This document shows positions 54,072 to 62,342 of a stretch of 64,000 nucleotides of DNA, in pieces. The stretch covers positions 682,001 to 746,000 of the forward strand of contig NZ_JADQDM010000001.1 in the NCBI RefSeq assembly GCF_015694525.1, in the 5' to 3' direction. The notes under the pieces are model-generated. The model worked only from the letters and a program-made list of their open reading frames with translations, was not told where the DNA came from and did no database searches. This stretch comes from Hymenobacter ruricola. GTDB taxonomy: Bacteria; Bacteroidota; Bacteroidia; Cytophagales; Hymenobacteraceae. A program made the position numbers and the translations under genes. Numbering within the stretch: position 1 is the first letter of the stretch; each line of letters opens with the position of its first letter.

Positions 54072-54680
54072 ATGGAAACGGTTTTTCCCGCCTTCGATGC
54101 GGCCTACTGGCAAGGCCGTTACGATTCGGGCCGCGACGGCTGGGACGCCCACGGCGTCACGCCGCCGCTGCGCACCTATTTCGACCAGCTCGACGTGGCC
54201 CGGCAGCCGCGCATCCTCATCCCCGGCGCCGGCCGCGCCTACGAGGCCGAGTACCTGCACCGGCGCGGTTTCCAGCACGTGTTCGTGGCCGACATTGCCC
54301 CCGAAGCCCTGCGCGCCCTGGCCGCCCGCGTGCCCGACTTCCCCGCCGGGCAGCTGCTGCTGGCCGATTTCTTCGCGCTGCCCAACGACCCGTCTTACGA
54401 CTTGATTGTGGAGCAAACCTTCTTCTGCGCCCTCCACCCGAGCCTGCGCCCGGCCTACGCCCGGCAAGTGGCCCACCTGCTGCGGCCCGGCGGCACGCTC
54501 ATGGGCCTGCTGTTCGACACCGATTTCGGCCCGGTGCAGGAGCCGCCCTTTGGCGGCAGCAAGGAAGAGTACCGCGCCTACTTTGCGCCGTATTTCGATT
54601 TTCGGCACTTCGAAACCGCCACCCATTCGCTCAAGCCCCGGCAGGGACGCGAGCTGTTTATTTGTTTGAAGAAACAATAA
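54072..54680 (+). CDS. TPMT family class I SAM-dependent methyltransferase
   Basis: A 202-residue enzyme starting at ATG 54072 (METVFPAFDAAYWQGRYDSG). The W-x-x-x-Y/G opening, the SAM-binding ILIPGAGRAYEAEYLHRRGF near residue 52, the acidic VADIAPEAL and the DLIVEQTFFCALHP stretch mark the thiopurine/thiol methyltransferase family. Bacterial members methylate thiols, tellurite or selenium compounds, or other small molecules. The upstream open region overlaps the divergent coiled-coil gene and is not coding. Confidence 0.9.
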   Translation: METVFPAFDAAYWQGRYDSGRDGWDAHGVTPPLRTYFDQLDVARQPRILIPGAGRAYEAEYLHRRGFQHVFVADIAPEALRALAARVPDFPAGQLLLADFFALPNDPSYDLIVEQTFFCALHPSLRPAYARQVAHLLRPGGTLMGLLFDTDFGPVQEPPFGGSKEEYRAYFAPYFDFRHFETATHSLKPRQGRELFICLKKQ

Positions 54681-54693
54681 CTGCCCCTTTGCT

Positions 54694-54954
54694 ATGCATA
54701 GCATACTCGCACTCTTCAAACTCGCGCTGGGATTTGCGTGGGCAGTAATAGCATGGCTATTGGTAGTATTAGGTCACCACATCTACCAATCGATAGAACG
54801 AGTTCGGATTGAATCTGAAAAGTATGAGTCGGCTAGTTACGACGATGCCTTTGAGGATGGCATCATGTTCTTTTTCTTTCTTCTGCTTTTCGTAGGCATA
54901 ACCATTTGGTTTCGCAATATTAGGTGGCCCTGGCCGAACGAAAGTCGGAGCTAA
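54694..54954 (+). CDS. Small two-helix membrane protein of unknown function
   Basis: An 86-residue protein starting at ATG 54694, 13 bases after the methyltransferase gene. Helix 1 is LALGFAWAVIAWLLVVLGHH and helix 2 is MFFFFLLLFVGITIWF; the loop is acidic (ESEKYESASYDDAFED). The DNA is clearly richer in A and T than its neighbours, hinting at recent transfer. No family was recognised. Confidence 0.55.
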   Translation: MHSILALFKLALGFAWAVIAWLLVVLGHHIYQSIERVRIESEKYESASYDDAFEDGIMFFFFLLLFVGITIWFRNIRWPWPNESRS

Positions 54955-55015
54955 CATGAAACCAATCATCTGTAAGTCACTAAGATTTCATAGGCTGCTA
55001 ATTACTTAAGACCCC

Positions 55016-55873
55016 ATGCTCCAGGCCCTCGCCAACACGCTCCCGCACTTCCGCCACACCAATTCCGGCCAGTTTTTCCTCATGGCCGGGCCCTGCGTCA
55101 TCGAAGGCGAGGACATGGCCCTGCGCATTGCCGAGCGCATCAAGCACATCACCGACAAGCTGCAGATTCCCTACATCTTCAAGGGTTCCTACCGCAAGGC
55201 CAACCGCTCGCGCTTGGATTCCTTCACCGGAATCGGCGACGAAACGGCCTTGCGCATCCTGCAAAAAGTAGGGCGCGAAATTGGCGTGCCCACGGTGACG
55301 GACATTCACGAATCGAGCGAAGCGGCCCTGGCGGCCGAGTACGTCGACGTGCTGCAAATCCCGGCCTTTCTGTGCCGGCAGACCGATTTGCTCATTGCCG
55401 CCGCCCAAACCGGCAAGGTGGTGAACGTGAAAAAAGGCCAGTTCCTGAGCGGTGAGGCCATGAAATGGGCCGTGGACAAAATCCGGCAGTCCGGCAACCC
55501 GCACGTCATCCTCACCGAGCGCGGCAACTCCTTCGGCTACTCCGATTTGGTGGTGGACTTTCGCAACCTGCCCGCCATGCGCGAGTTCGAGGTGCCCGTG
55601 GTGATGGACGTGACGCACTCGCTGCAGCGCCCCAACCAAAGCAGCGGCGTGACCGGCGGCCAGCCCGCCCTCATCGAAACCATTGCCAAAGCGGCCATTG
55701 CCGTGGGCGCCGACGGCCTGTTCATCGAAACCCACCCCACGCCCGCTACCGCCCTCTCCGACGGCGCCAACATGCTGCCGCTCGACCAGCTCGAAGCCCT
55801 CCTGGTGAAGCTCACGCGGGTACGGCAGGCCATTCAGGACCGCGGCGAAGTCGAACTGAACCAGTTGCCATAG
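55016..55873 (+). CDS. kdsA: 3-deoxy-8-phosphooctulonate (KDO-8-P) synthase, metal-dependent class
   Basis: A 285-residue enzyme that joins phosphoenolpyruvate and arabinose-5-phosphate to give KDO-8-P for lipopolysaccharide. MAGPCVIEGED at residues 23-33 has Cys27 at the metal position, where metal-independent enzymes such as that of E. coli have Asn. The other ligands are present: His in VMDVTHSLQRP, Glu in GLFIETHP and Asp in LSDGANML. FKGSYRKANRSRLDSFTGIG binds the substrates. It therefore belongs to the divalent-metal class. Confidence 0.96.
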   Translation: MLQALANTLPHFRHTNSGQFFLMAGPCVIEGEDMALRIAERIKHITDKLQIPYIFKGSYRKANRSRLDSFTGIGDETALRILQKVGREIGVPTVTDIHESSEAALAAEYVDVLQIPAFLCRQTDLLIAAAQTGKVVNVKKGQFLSGEAMKWAVDKIRQSGNPHVILTERGNSFGYSDLVVDFRNLPAMREFEVPVVMDVTHSLQRPNQSSGVTGGQPALIETIAKAAIAVGADGLFIETHPTPATALSDGANMLPLDQLEALLVKLTRVRQAIQDRGEVELNQLP

Positions 55874-55899
55874 CTTTCTGAGAGGCGTCCGTTTTTGTC

Positions 55900-55987
55900 G
55901 TCTGTCATCCTGAGCGCAGCGAAGGACCTTCTCACCACTGCACGTTCTTCGGTGAAAAGGTCCTTCGCTGCGCTCAGGATGACAGAC
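55900..55987. repeat. Family B palindromic repeat (GTCTGTCATCCTGAGCGCAG type)
   Basis: Arms beginning GTCTGTCATCCTGAGCGCAG at 55900 and ending CTGCGCTCAGGATGACAGAC at 55987 are nearly perfect over 38 bases around CACTGCACGTTC. It lies between the convergent kdsA and methyltransferase genes. Confidence 0.9.
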
Positions 55988-55994
55988 GGATATT

Positions 55995-56774
55995 TCACGT
56001 GCGCAGCCAGAAGTGCTGCTTGGGCTGGTTCCTGCGGAAGAAGACGAGGCCGATGTAAAACAAGTCCACCGTCAGCATCACCTCGGGGTGGGCTTTGATA
56101 GTCTCCCAGGCACGCTCCATGTCTTCGGACCAGTGAATGTCGTCGAAGACAAAAACCGAGTTTTCGGTGCGGTGGGCCAGGCAGAGCTCGAAGTAGCGCA
56201 GGGTGGGCTCGTAGCGGTGGTTGCCATCGAAAAAGGCAAAGTCGATGGGGGCTTGGAGCGCCGCGAGGGCGGGGGCCAGGGTGTGGTCGATGTTGCCCCC
56301 GATGAGGGCGATGTTGCGCAGCTGCAGCGCGGCGAAGGTGTCGCGGGCCACGGCGGCCACGTTGGGGCAGCCCTCGAAGGTGACAACGCGGCTGCGCGAG
56401 TCGGCCGAGGCCAGGTAGGCGGTGGTGAGGCCCAGGGAGGTGCCCAGCTCCAGGATGGTGGCGGGGCGGAAGTAATTGACCAGCCGGAACAGGAGTTGCG
56501 CGAGGTGCCGGGGCTTGGCGGCGGTGCGGGCGATGTCGGCCACGCGGCGCTGCCGGCCGGCGCCGGTGTGCGAGCCCGCTCCAAAATCGGTGACGCTGAT
56601 GCGGGCGGCGCTATTTAATAGCTGCTGGCGCCGCACTTCCACGGCGGCGTAGGTCCTATAAATGCCCGTGTGGCGCACCACGGAGGTGTAGAGGCCGAAC
56701 ACGAAGGGCGAATGCAGCCCGTGGGCATTGCCCGAACGCAGCCAGAAGCGGAGGTAAGCGAGAAGTTGAAACAA
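55995..56774 (-). CDS. Class I SAM-dependent methyltransferase (O-methyltransferase-like)
   Basis: A 259-residue enzyme. ILELGTSLGLTTAYLASAD near residue 107 is the SAM-binding motif I, VVTFEGCPNVAAVAR the acidic strand 2, and FAFFDGNHRYEPTLRYF plus VFVFDDIHWSEDM the catalytic side, as in O-methyltransferases. The N-terminal RFWLRSGNAHGLHSPFVFGL segment is conserved in Bacteroidota versions. The only start fitting this N-terminus is TTG at 56772-56774, which abuts a family E repeat. The substrate is unknown. Confidence 0.87.
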   Translation of the reverse strand: MFQLLAYLRFWLRSGNAHGLHSPFVFGLYTSVVRHTGIYRTYAAVEVRRQQLLNSAARISVTDFGAGSHTGAGRQRRVADIARTAAKPRHLAQLLFRLVNYFRPATILELGTSLGLTTAYLASADSRSRVVTFEGCPNVAAVARDTFAALQLRNIALIGGNIDHTLAPALAALQAPIDFAFFDGNHRYEPTLRYFELCLAHRTENSVFVFDDIHWSEDMERAWETIKAHPEVMLTVDLFYIGLVFFRRNQPKQHFWLRT

Positions 56775-56777
56775 GAA

Positions 56778-56854
56778 GTAGCGCGAACGTTATGATTCGC
56801 GTCCCGGAACGACGCCACACGGCGCGGGGACGCGAACTACAAAGTTCGCGCTAC
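56778..56854. repeat. Family E palindromic repeat, second copy
   Basis: The left arm GTAGCGCGAACGTTATGATT starts at 56778 and the right arm ends AAAGTTCGCGCTAC at 56854. It lies three bases upstream of the TTG start of the methyltransferase gene. Confidence 0.82.
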
Positions 56855-56877
56855 AATGCGCTTGGCGCGCTATAGTA

Positions 56878-57264
56878 TTAATTAAGCCGGTAGGGCACCA
56901 TGAGCGTGAACTCCGGAATTTCCACCGTGAATTCCTGGCCGTTGGCGAGGCGCTCCATGAGGTAGGTGCCGCGCATCTTGCCCACGCCCGATTTCAGGTT
57001 GCAGCCGCTCACGTACTGGTGGGCTTCGCCGGGCTCGAGCACGGGCTGGCGGCCCACCACGCCTTCGCCTTCCACCTCGCGCACCACGCCGTTGGCGTCG
57101 TGGATGTGCCAGTGGCGGCGCAACAGTTTCACAGTAAACTCGCTGTTGTTGCGGATTTCAATCTTGTAGGCGAACACGAAGTGCTCCTGGCCGGGGCTGG
57201 AATAGTCGGGCAAGTAGTTGGTCGTAACCGAAACGGTGACGCCTTGCGTAGTGGTGGTGGGCAT
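56878..57264 (-). CDS. apaG: ApaG domain protein
   Basis: A 128-residue protein starting at ATG 57262-57264 (MPTTTTQGVTVSV). The whole length is the ApaG immunoglobulin-like fold: FVFAYKIEIRNNSEFTVKLL, HWHIHDANGVVREVEGEGVV, GRQPVLEPGEAHQYVSGCNL and MRGTYLM are family hallmarks, including the glycine-rich GEGVVG. ApaG is linked to magnesium/cobalt resistance and diadenosine tetraphosphate levels in enterobacteria, but its biochemistry is unclear. It is divergent from ung across 112 bases. Confidence 0.94.
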   Translation of the reverse strand: MPTTTTQGVTVSVTTNYLPDYSSPGQEHFVFAYKIEIRNNSEFTVKLLRRHWHIHDANGVVREVEGEGVVGRQPVLEPGEAHQYVSGCNLKSGVGKMRGTYLMERLANGQEFTVEIPEFTLMVPYRLN

Positions 57265-57376
57265 AGGTGTCGGGCTAATAGGTAGCACGGGCGTAACAGC
57301 GGCCCGCGGAAATTGGTTTTACGCAACCGCGGCCTTCCAACGCCGCGAACACCCGTTTATTTTCAGAAAACTTTCC

Positions 57377-58039
57377 ATGGTAAAGATAGCCGAAAGCTGG
57401 CGGCCGGTGCTGGCCGATGAGTTTGAAAAGCCCTATTTCCAGCGCTTAATCGCCTTTGTGAAAGGTGAGTACGCCACGGCTACCGTGTTCCCGGCCGGCC
57501 CCCAGATATTTCACGCCTTCGACGCCACGCCGTTTGAGCAAGTGAAGGTGGTGATACTGGGCCAGGACCCCTACCACGGCCGCAACCAGGCGCATGGCCT
57601 CTCGTTTTCGGTGCAGGAAGGGCAGCGCACGCCGCCTTCGCTCCAGAACATTTTCAAGGAGCTGCAGGACGACATTCCCGGCACGCCGCCCGCTCCCAAC
57701 GGCAACCTCGACCGCTGGGCCCAGCAGGGCGTGCTGCTGCTCAACGCCACGCTCACGGTGCGGGCCAGCGAGCCGGCCTCGCACCAGAAAAAGGGCTGGG
57801 AAGAATTCACCGATGCAGTTATTCGCAAGGTTTCCGAGGGGAAGGAGCACGTGGTGTTCATTCTCTGGGGCGCCTACGCGGGCAAGAAGTCCGAGCTGAT
57901 TGACGAGAAAAAGCATCTGGTGCTGAAGTCGGTGCACCCGTCGCCGTTTGCGGCGGACAAGGGCTTCTTCGGAAGCAAGCCGTTTAGCAAGACCAACGCG
58001 TGGCTGCAGCGCATGGGCCTGGAGCCGATAGTGTGGTAA
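57377..58039 (+). CDS. ung: Uracil-DNA glycosylase (family 1)
   Basis: A 220-residue repair enzyme that removes uracil from DNA. It starts at ATG 57377 (MVKIAESWRPVLADEF). Motif A is GQDPYHGRNQAHGLSFSV at residues about 62-79, with the catalytic Asp; motif B is HPSPFAADKGFFGSKPFS near residue 187, with the catalytic His and the DNA-intercalating loop. LLLNATLTVR holds the uracil-recognition Asn. Length and motifs are fully typical. Confidence 0.97.
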   Translation: MVKIAESWRPVLADEFEKPYFQRLIAFVKGEYATATVFPAGPQIFHAFDATPFEQVKVVILGQDPYHGRNQAHGLSFSVQEGQRTPPSLQNIFKELQDDIPGTPPAPNGNLDRWAQQGVLLLNATLTVRASEPASHQKKGWEEFTDAVIRKVSEGKEHVVFILWGAYAGKKSELIDEKKHLVLKSVHPSPFAADKGFFGSKPFSKTNAWLQRMGLEPIVW

Positions 58040-58044
58040 ACCGG

Positions 58045-58204
58045 GTTTGTCATGGCGAGCGCAGCGAAGCAATCCGTCCCATCCAAACCAGACGCGCGAA
58101 TGAAGCGAAAAGCCCCGGCACTGCACAGTGCCGGGGCTTTCCATAATACCAGGCTAATCGCTGAGAGCAGGACGGATTGCTTCGCTGCGCTCGCCATGAC
58201 AAAC
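58045..58204. repeat. Family C palindromic repeat (GTTTGTCATGGCGAGCGCAG type) with nested terminator
   Basis: Arms starting GTTTGTCATGGCGAGCGCAG at 58045 and ending GCTCGCCATGACAAAC at 58204 pair over about 38 bases. The centre contains an independent terminator at 58108-58140. It lies between the convergent ung and lepB genes. Confidence 0.9.
58108..58140. terminator. Bidirectional terminator inside the family C repeat
   Basis: A perfect stem, AAAGCCCCGGCACTG and CAGTGCCGGGGCTTT, around CAC. Confidence 0.92.
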
Positions 58205-58211
58205 CAGTGGG

Positions 58212-59375
58212 CTAGTGAATGATGTTGAACAGGCGGCTCCAGCGGATTTTGTGCCAGAAGTCGGCGTTGGGGTCCACGGAAAGCCAGATGAGCACGGCTT
58301 TGCCCACCACGTGGTCTTCGGGCACGAAGCCCCAGAAGCGGGAGTCTTCGGAGTTGTGGCGATTGTCGCCCATCATCATGTAGTAGTTCTGCTTGATGGT
58401 GTAGCTGGTGAGCGGCTTGCCGTTCTGGTACATCATGCCTTCGGCGTTGTTCCAGGTCACGCCCTGGTTGTGCTCGTAGCGGGCCACGATTTTGTAGTAA
58501 ATGGCGGCGTTGCCGGGGCTGAGGGCAATGGTCTGGCCCTTTTTGGGGATGGGCAGGGGGCCGTAGTTGTCCAGGGTCCACTTACGGGGCGTTTTGCTCA
58601 GGGCGTCGGAATTGGTGAAGTCGGCGCGGTCGGGGAAGAGGCTGCCCGCCAGCCCGGGCTCGTACACGTCGAGGCGCTTCACGTAGGGCTGCTTGCGGAA
58701 GAAGTCGGCGGTGGCGGCGTTGCAGCTGATTTTGTAGACGAAGGTGCCGGGCACTTCGCCGGCCATGGCCTGGGGCATGCCGCCGGGCTGCTGGTAGTCC
58801 ACCACGCCGTGCGCGCGCAGGGCGGCCAGCACCTCGTCGTTGGGGTTGTCGACCTGCATTTCGTAGTCGGTTTGCAGGCCGGGCACGGCGCCCTCGGGCT
58901 GGCCGTTGAGGTACGCCTGGCCGTTTTTGATTTCGAGGGTGTCGCCGGCCACGGCCACGCAGCGCTTGATGTAGTTGGTGCGCAGGTCGGCGGGGAACTG
59001 GGTTTCGTGGGGCACGTGAAACACCACCACGTCGTTGCGCTTAATCTCGGAGAAGCCCGGCAGCCGGTAAGTAGGCAGCTGAATGAGCTCGGAATAGCTT
59101 TGCAGGCCCGTGCCCCAGATGGTTTGGTGGGTGAGGGGCACCTGCAGCGGCGTCTGGGGCGTGATGGGGCCGTAGTGCAGCTTGCTCACAAACAAATAGT
59201 CGCCCACGAGCAGGGAGTTTTCCATGCTGGGCGAGGGAATGGTGTAGGCCTCAAACGTGGCCCAGCGGATGAGCGTGGCCGCCACAATGGCAAAAATCAG
59301 CGAATCGGCCCATTCGCGGGTTTTCGTTTTGGGCGGCTTCGGGGGAGCGGTGGGGTCGGTTTTGAGCAAAGACAT
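58212..59375 (-). CDS. lepB: Signal peptidase I
   Basis: A 387-residue inner-membrane protease starting at ATG 59373-59375 (MSLLKTDPTAPPKPPKTKTR). The membrane helix is followed by the catalytic Ser in PSPSMENSLLVGDYLFVSK and the Lys in NYIKRCVAVAGDTLEI. GDNRHNSEDSRFWGFVPEDH marks the C-terminal box. A large periplasmic insertion (about residues 165-300) is usual in Bacteroidota enzymes. It cuts signal peptides from exported proteins. It is the last gene of the parB-DUF5683-dapB-lepB run. Confidence 0.96.
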   Translation of the reverse strand: MSLLKTDPTAPPKPPKTKTREWADSLIFAIVAATLIRWATFEAYTIPSPSMENSLLVGDYLFVSKLHYGPITPQTPLQVPLTHQTIWGTGLQSYSELIQLPTYRLPGFSEIKRNDVVVFHVPHETQFPADLRTNYIKRCVAVAGDTLEIKNGQAYLNGQPEGAVPGLQTDYEMQVDNPNDEVLAALRAHGVVDYQQPGGMPQAMAGEVPGTFVYKISCNAATADFFRKQPYVKRLDVYEPGLAGSLFPDRADFTNSDALSKTPRKWTLDNYGPLPIPKKGQTIALSPGNAAIYYKIVARYEHNQGVTWNNAEGMMYQNGKPLTSYTIKQNYYMMMGDNRHNSEDSRFWGFVPEDHVVGKAVLIWLSVDPNADFWHKIRWSRLFNIIH

Positions 59376-59468
59376 GGGAAGCAAGCTTGGGCTTGGCAGT
59401 GAAAATCAGGCAAAGAAACGCAGCAGCGGGGGAGTTACTGGCTGAGAGGCCGTTTAAAAAATATACAG

Positions 59469-59561
59469 AACGTCAGGCCGAGCGCAGCGAAGCATCTTTA
59501 CCGCAATGGTAACTAATTACGTTGCGCGGTAAAGATGCTGCGCTGCGCTCGGCCTGACGTT
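59469..59561. repeat. Family A palindromic repeat between dapB and lepB
   Basis: The left arm AACGTCAGGCCGAGCGCAGC starts at 59469 and the right arm ends GCGCTCGGCCTGACGTT at 59561; pairing extends over about 38 bases. GTCAGGC replaces the usual GTCATGC in both arms, so the change is compensated. Confidence 0.9.
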
Positions 59562-59563
59562 GT

Positions 59564-60283
59564 TTACAAATCCAGCAGCTCTTTCATTCCAAATACGCCC
59601 CGGCGGCCGGGCAGCCACTCGGCGGCCAGCAGCGCGCCCAGCGCAAAGCCTTCGCGGCTGTGGGCCTCGTGTTTGAGCTCCAGGGTGTCGACGTCGGAGG
59701 TGTACGTGACGATGTGCGTGCCCACCACCTCGCCGGTACGCTCGCTGAGGATGGCCAGCTCGGCGGGGCTTTCGGCGGGGGCGTTGCGCCAGGTGGTTTT
59801 GGCGGGGAAGTGGCGCAGGATGCCTTCGGCCGTGGTGAGGGCTGTGCCGCTGGGCTGGTCGATTTTCTGGGTGTGGTGGATTTCGCGCACCGCCACGTCG
59901 TAGCCGCCAAACTGGCTCATTTTAGCCGCGAGGTACTCGTTGAAGTGGAAAAACAGGTTCACGCCCACGCTGTAGTTGGAAGCGTAGAACAGGCTGCCGT
60001 TTACTTCAGCGGTCAGGGCTTGGGCTTCCTCAAAATGGTGCAGCCAGCCCGTGGAGCCGCACACCACCGGCAGGCCCTGGCGCAGGCAGGCCGCCACGTT
60101 AGCAAACGCCGAATCGGGATGGGTGAACTCAATGGCCACGTCGGCCGTGGCGGGCGTGAAGTCGGCAATGGTGGCCGGGCCGGCGTGCAGGTCCACAATG
60201 CCGGCGATTTCGTGGCCGCGCTGCCGGGCCAGCGCGCCGATGGTCTGGCCCATTTTGCCGTAGCCGATGAGGAGAATTTTCAT
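59564..60283 (-). CDS. dapB: 4-hydroxy-tetrahydrodipicolinate reductase
   Basis: A 239-residue enzyme of the diaminopimelate/lysine pathway that reduces hydroxy-tetrahydrodipicolinate with NAD(P)H. The cofactor motif LLIGYGKMGQTIG is at residues 4-16. The substrate and catalytic motif REIHHTQKIDQPSGTA is near residue 133, and ASNYSVGVNLFFHFNEYLA precedes it. The product supplies cell-wall DAP and lysine. Length is near the Bacteroidota norm. Confidence 0.96.
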   Translation of the reverse strand: MKILLIGYGKMGQTIGALARQRGHEIAGIVDLHAGPATIADFTPATADVAIEFTHPDSAFANVAACLRQGLPVVCGSTGWLHHFEEAQALTAEVNGSLFYASNYSVGVNLFFHFNEYLAAKMSQFGGYDVAVREIHHTQKIDQPSGTALTTAEGILRHFPAKTTWRNAPAESPAELAILSERTGEVVGTHIVTYTSDVDTLELKHEAHSREGFALGALLAAEWLPGRRGVFGMKELLDL

Positions 60284-60304
60284 CTTAGGAGATTTTGGAA
60301 GCGT

Positions 60305-60416
60305 CTGTCATCCTGAGTGCAGCGAAGGACCTTCTCACCGTTGAACGACTTGCAGTGAAGCAAGGGTGAGAAGGTCCTTCGTCTCTGCTTGAGTCGCAGA
60401 ATGTTCAGGATGACAG
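60305..60416. repeat. Family B palindromic repeat with diverged right arm
   Basis: The left arm is CTGTCATCCTGAGTGCAGCG and so on; the right arm contains GAGAAGGTCCTTC and ends TCAGGATGACAG at 60416. The centre and parts of the right arm are changed, so pairing is interrupted. It occupies the DUF5683-dapB gap. Confidence 0.8.
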
Positions 60417-60430
60417 GTAGATAAAATATA

Positions 60431-61171
60431 TTATTTCACCCGCAGCGCCACTTGCAGGCCGGGCGTGAAGGGAATAACGGCCGGCTGGCCGGGCACCGGC
60501 AGCAGCGTGGGCTGCCAGTGCAGCGCGAGGTCGTCGCTCACGTCGAAGTCTTTGAGGTGGGCGTCCACCAGCGCGTCCACAATTTGCAGGCCGTAGGCCA
60601 AGCCGATGTAGAGGTAGTAGATGTCGCGGTTGCCGCGGTAGTACACCAGCGCCGACTTGATGCCCTCGGCGCTGTTGAATAGGCGGGCCTGGGGGCCCAG
60701 GCTCGTGGTGCGCAGCAGTTTCGGGTTGGCCGTCACCAGGTCGTAGGCGTCGGAAAACTCCGTGTAGCGCCGCTGCCAGAAAACTTCGAGCCCTACCACC
60801 GTGCCCAGGGCGCCGTACACCAGCGGCAGCTTCCAATAGCGGCGGTTGTAAATCTGGCCCGCGCCGGGCAGCACGGTGGCCAGCAGGGCCGCCTTGCCCG
60901 GCCGCGTGAGGCGAATGCCCTCGTAGCCGAACGCCCGAAACATGCGCTCGGTGCGCTTGGCTGAGTCGGCGGCGGCTTTGCGGCGCTTGGCTTCGGGCGT
61001 CACCACCACTTCGCGGCGCTCGGTGGTGTCGGCCAGAATTTGGGCCGGCGTGCGCGCCGCCGGGTCGTTGGGATTGGCGGGGTTGAATACTTGGGCCCAG
61101 CCGCTTGGGCCCGCCAGCAATGAGCAAGCCAGAACCAGCAAGGCCGCGATGTGATGATACAGCTTCTTCAT
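60431..61171 (-). CDS. DUF5683 domain protein
   Basis: A 246-residue protein starting at ATG 61169-61171 with a signal-like N-terminus (KKLYHHIAALLVLACSLLAG). The DUF5683 core begins near residue 85 with RPGKAALLATVLPGAGQIYN and RRYWKLPLVYGALGTVVGLE, containing two hydrophobic segments; NRDIYYLYIGLAYGLQIVDA follows. In Bacteroidota this gene lies between parB and dapB, as here, but its role is unknown; a membrane or envelope location is likely. Confidence 0.88.
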   Translation of the reverse strand: MKKLYHHIAALLVLACSLLAGPSGWAQVFNPANPNDPAARTPAQILADTTERREVVVTPEAKRRKAAADSAKRTERMFRAFGYEGIRLTRPGKAALLATVLPGAGQIYNRRYWKLPLVYGALGTVVGLEVFWQRRYTEFSDAYDLVTANPKLLRTTSLGPQARLFNSAEGIKSALVYYRGNRDIYYLYIGLAYGLQIVDALVDAHLKDFDVSDDLALHWQPTLLPVPGQPAVIPFTPGLQVALRVK

Positions 61172-61262
61172 AGCAACTCCGCTAACGGAAAACGCCCGGG
61201 ATTTAGCATGTTGGCCAGTGCTCTGAATTACGAGAACCGCCTGCCCACCGGGGGCGGCGGCT

Positions 61263-62243
61263 TTAGGAGGGGTGCAGGATGTGCAGGATGCGCTGCATGT
61301 CCTCAATCGAGTCGAAGGCGATTTTGATTTCGCCGTTGCCTTTGGGGCCGGGCCGCACCTGCACGCGCGAGCCAAACCGGTCGGTGAGGTGGCGCTCGGT
61401 GCGGCGCAACTCGGCAGCGGGCACGGCCGGTTGGGCGGGGGCGGCGCTGGCGGCACCGTTCTCGCTGGGCTGGGCCGCGGGGCGGCCGTAGCCGCTGCGC
61501 ACCAGTTCTTCCACGCGGCGCACGGACAGCTCCTCGGCCACGATTTTGCGGTAGAGCTCCACCTGGGCCCTGGGGTCGTCGAGGCCGATGAGGGCGCGGG
61601 CGTGGCCCATGCTGATTTCGGCGTCGCGCAGGCCAATCTGCACGTCGGGCGGCAGCTTCAGCAGGCGCAGGTAGTTGGTGACGGTCGAGCGGTTTTTGCC
61701 CACCCGGTCGCCCAGCTCTTCCTGGCGCAGGTTGCACTCGCTGAGCAGGCGCTGGTAGCTGAGGGCAATTTCGATGGCATTCAGGTTTTCGCGCTGAATG
61801 TTCTCAATCAGGGCCATTTCCAGCATTTGCTGGTCGTCGGCCTTGCGGATGTACGCCGGAATGGTCTCCAAACCCGCCAGCTTGGAGGCCTGCAGGCGGC
61901 GCTCGCCCGAGATGAGCTGGTAGGAATTGGTGCCGAGCTGGCGCAGGGTCACCGGCTGGATGATGCCCTGGATTTTGATGCTGTCGGCCAGTTCCTGCAG
62001 GGCTTGCTGGTCGAAGTGGGTGCGGGGCTGGTAGGGGTTGGCCTCGATGTGCTCGACCGAGATGAAGCCCACCGAATTGACGGGGTGCGACACCAGCCGG
62101 TCGGAGCCGGGCCGGTCGCCTTTCTTGTCGTAGCTGCCCTCAATCAGGGCGTTGAGGCCGCGGCCCAGGCCACCTTTGCGTTTCACGGCCGCGGCGGCAG
62201 CCAGGGCAGCTTGCAATTTCTCTTCGTTTCTCTCTTGAGCCAT
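61263..62243 (-). CDS. parB: Chromosome partitioning protein ParB
   Basis: A 326-residue protein starting at ATG 62241-62243 (MAQERNEEKLQAAL); an ATG 12 codons upstream is less likely. The CTP-binding and spreading motif is ISGERRLQASKLAG near residue 115 and NIQRENLNAIE follows. A helix-turn-helix reads GDRVGKNRSTVTNYLRLLKL. ParB binds parS near the origin, slides as a CTP-gated clamp and is moved by ParA. In this window parA and parB are separated by three small genes. Confidence 0.96.
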   Translation of the reverse strand: MAQERNEEKLQAALAAAAAVKRKGGLGRGLNALIEGSYDKKGDRPGSDRLVSHPVNSVGFISVEHIEANPYQPRTHFDQQALQELADSIKIQGIIQPVTLRQLGTNSYQLISGERRLQASKLAGLETIPAYIRKADDQQMLEMALIENIQRENLNAIEIALSYQRLLSECNLRQEELGDRVGKNRSTVTNYLRLLKLPPDVQIGLRDAEISMGHARALIGLDDPRAQVELYRKIVAEELSVRRVEELVRSGYGRPAAQPSENGAASAAPAQPAVPAAELRRTERHLTDRFGSRVQVRPGPKGNGEIKIAFDSIEDMQRILHILHPS

Positions 62244-62342
62244 AGTGCGTGGGCCGGGCCCATAAAAGGCAGTCGGCAACCGAACGTCAAATTTACGGAG
62301 AGTTCAGCGAAGGGCAAGCCGGAAGTTTGGGGCGGGCGGTGG

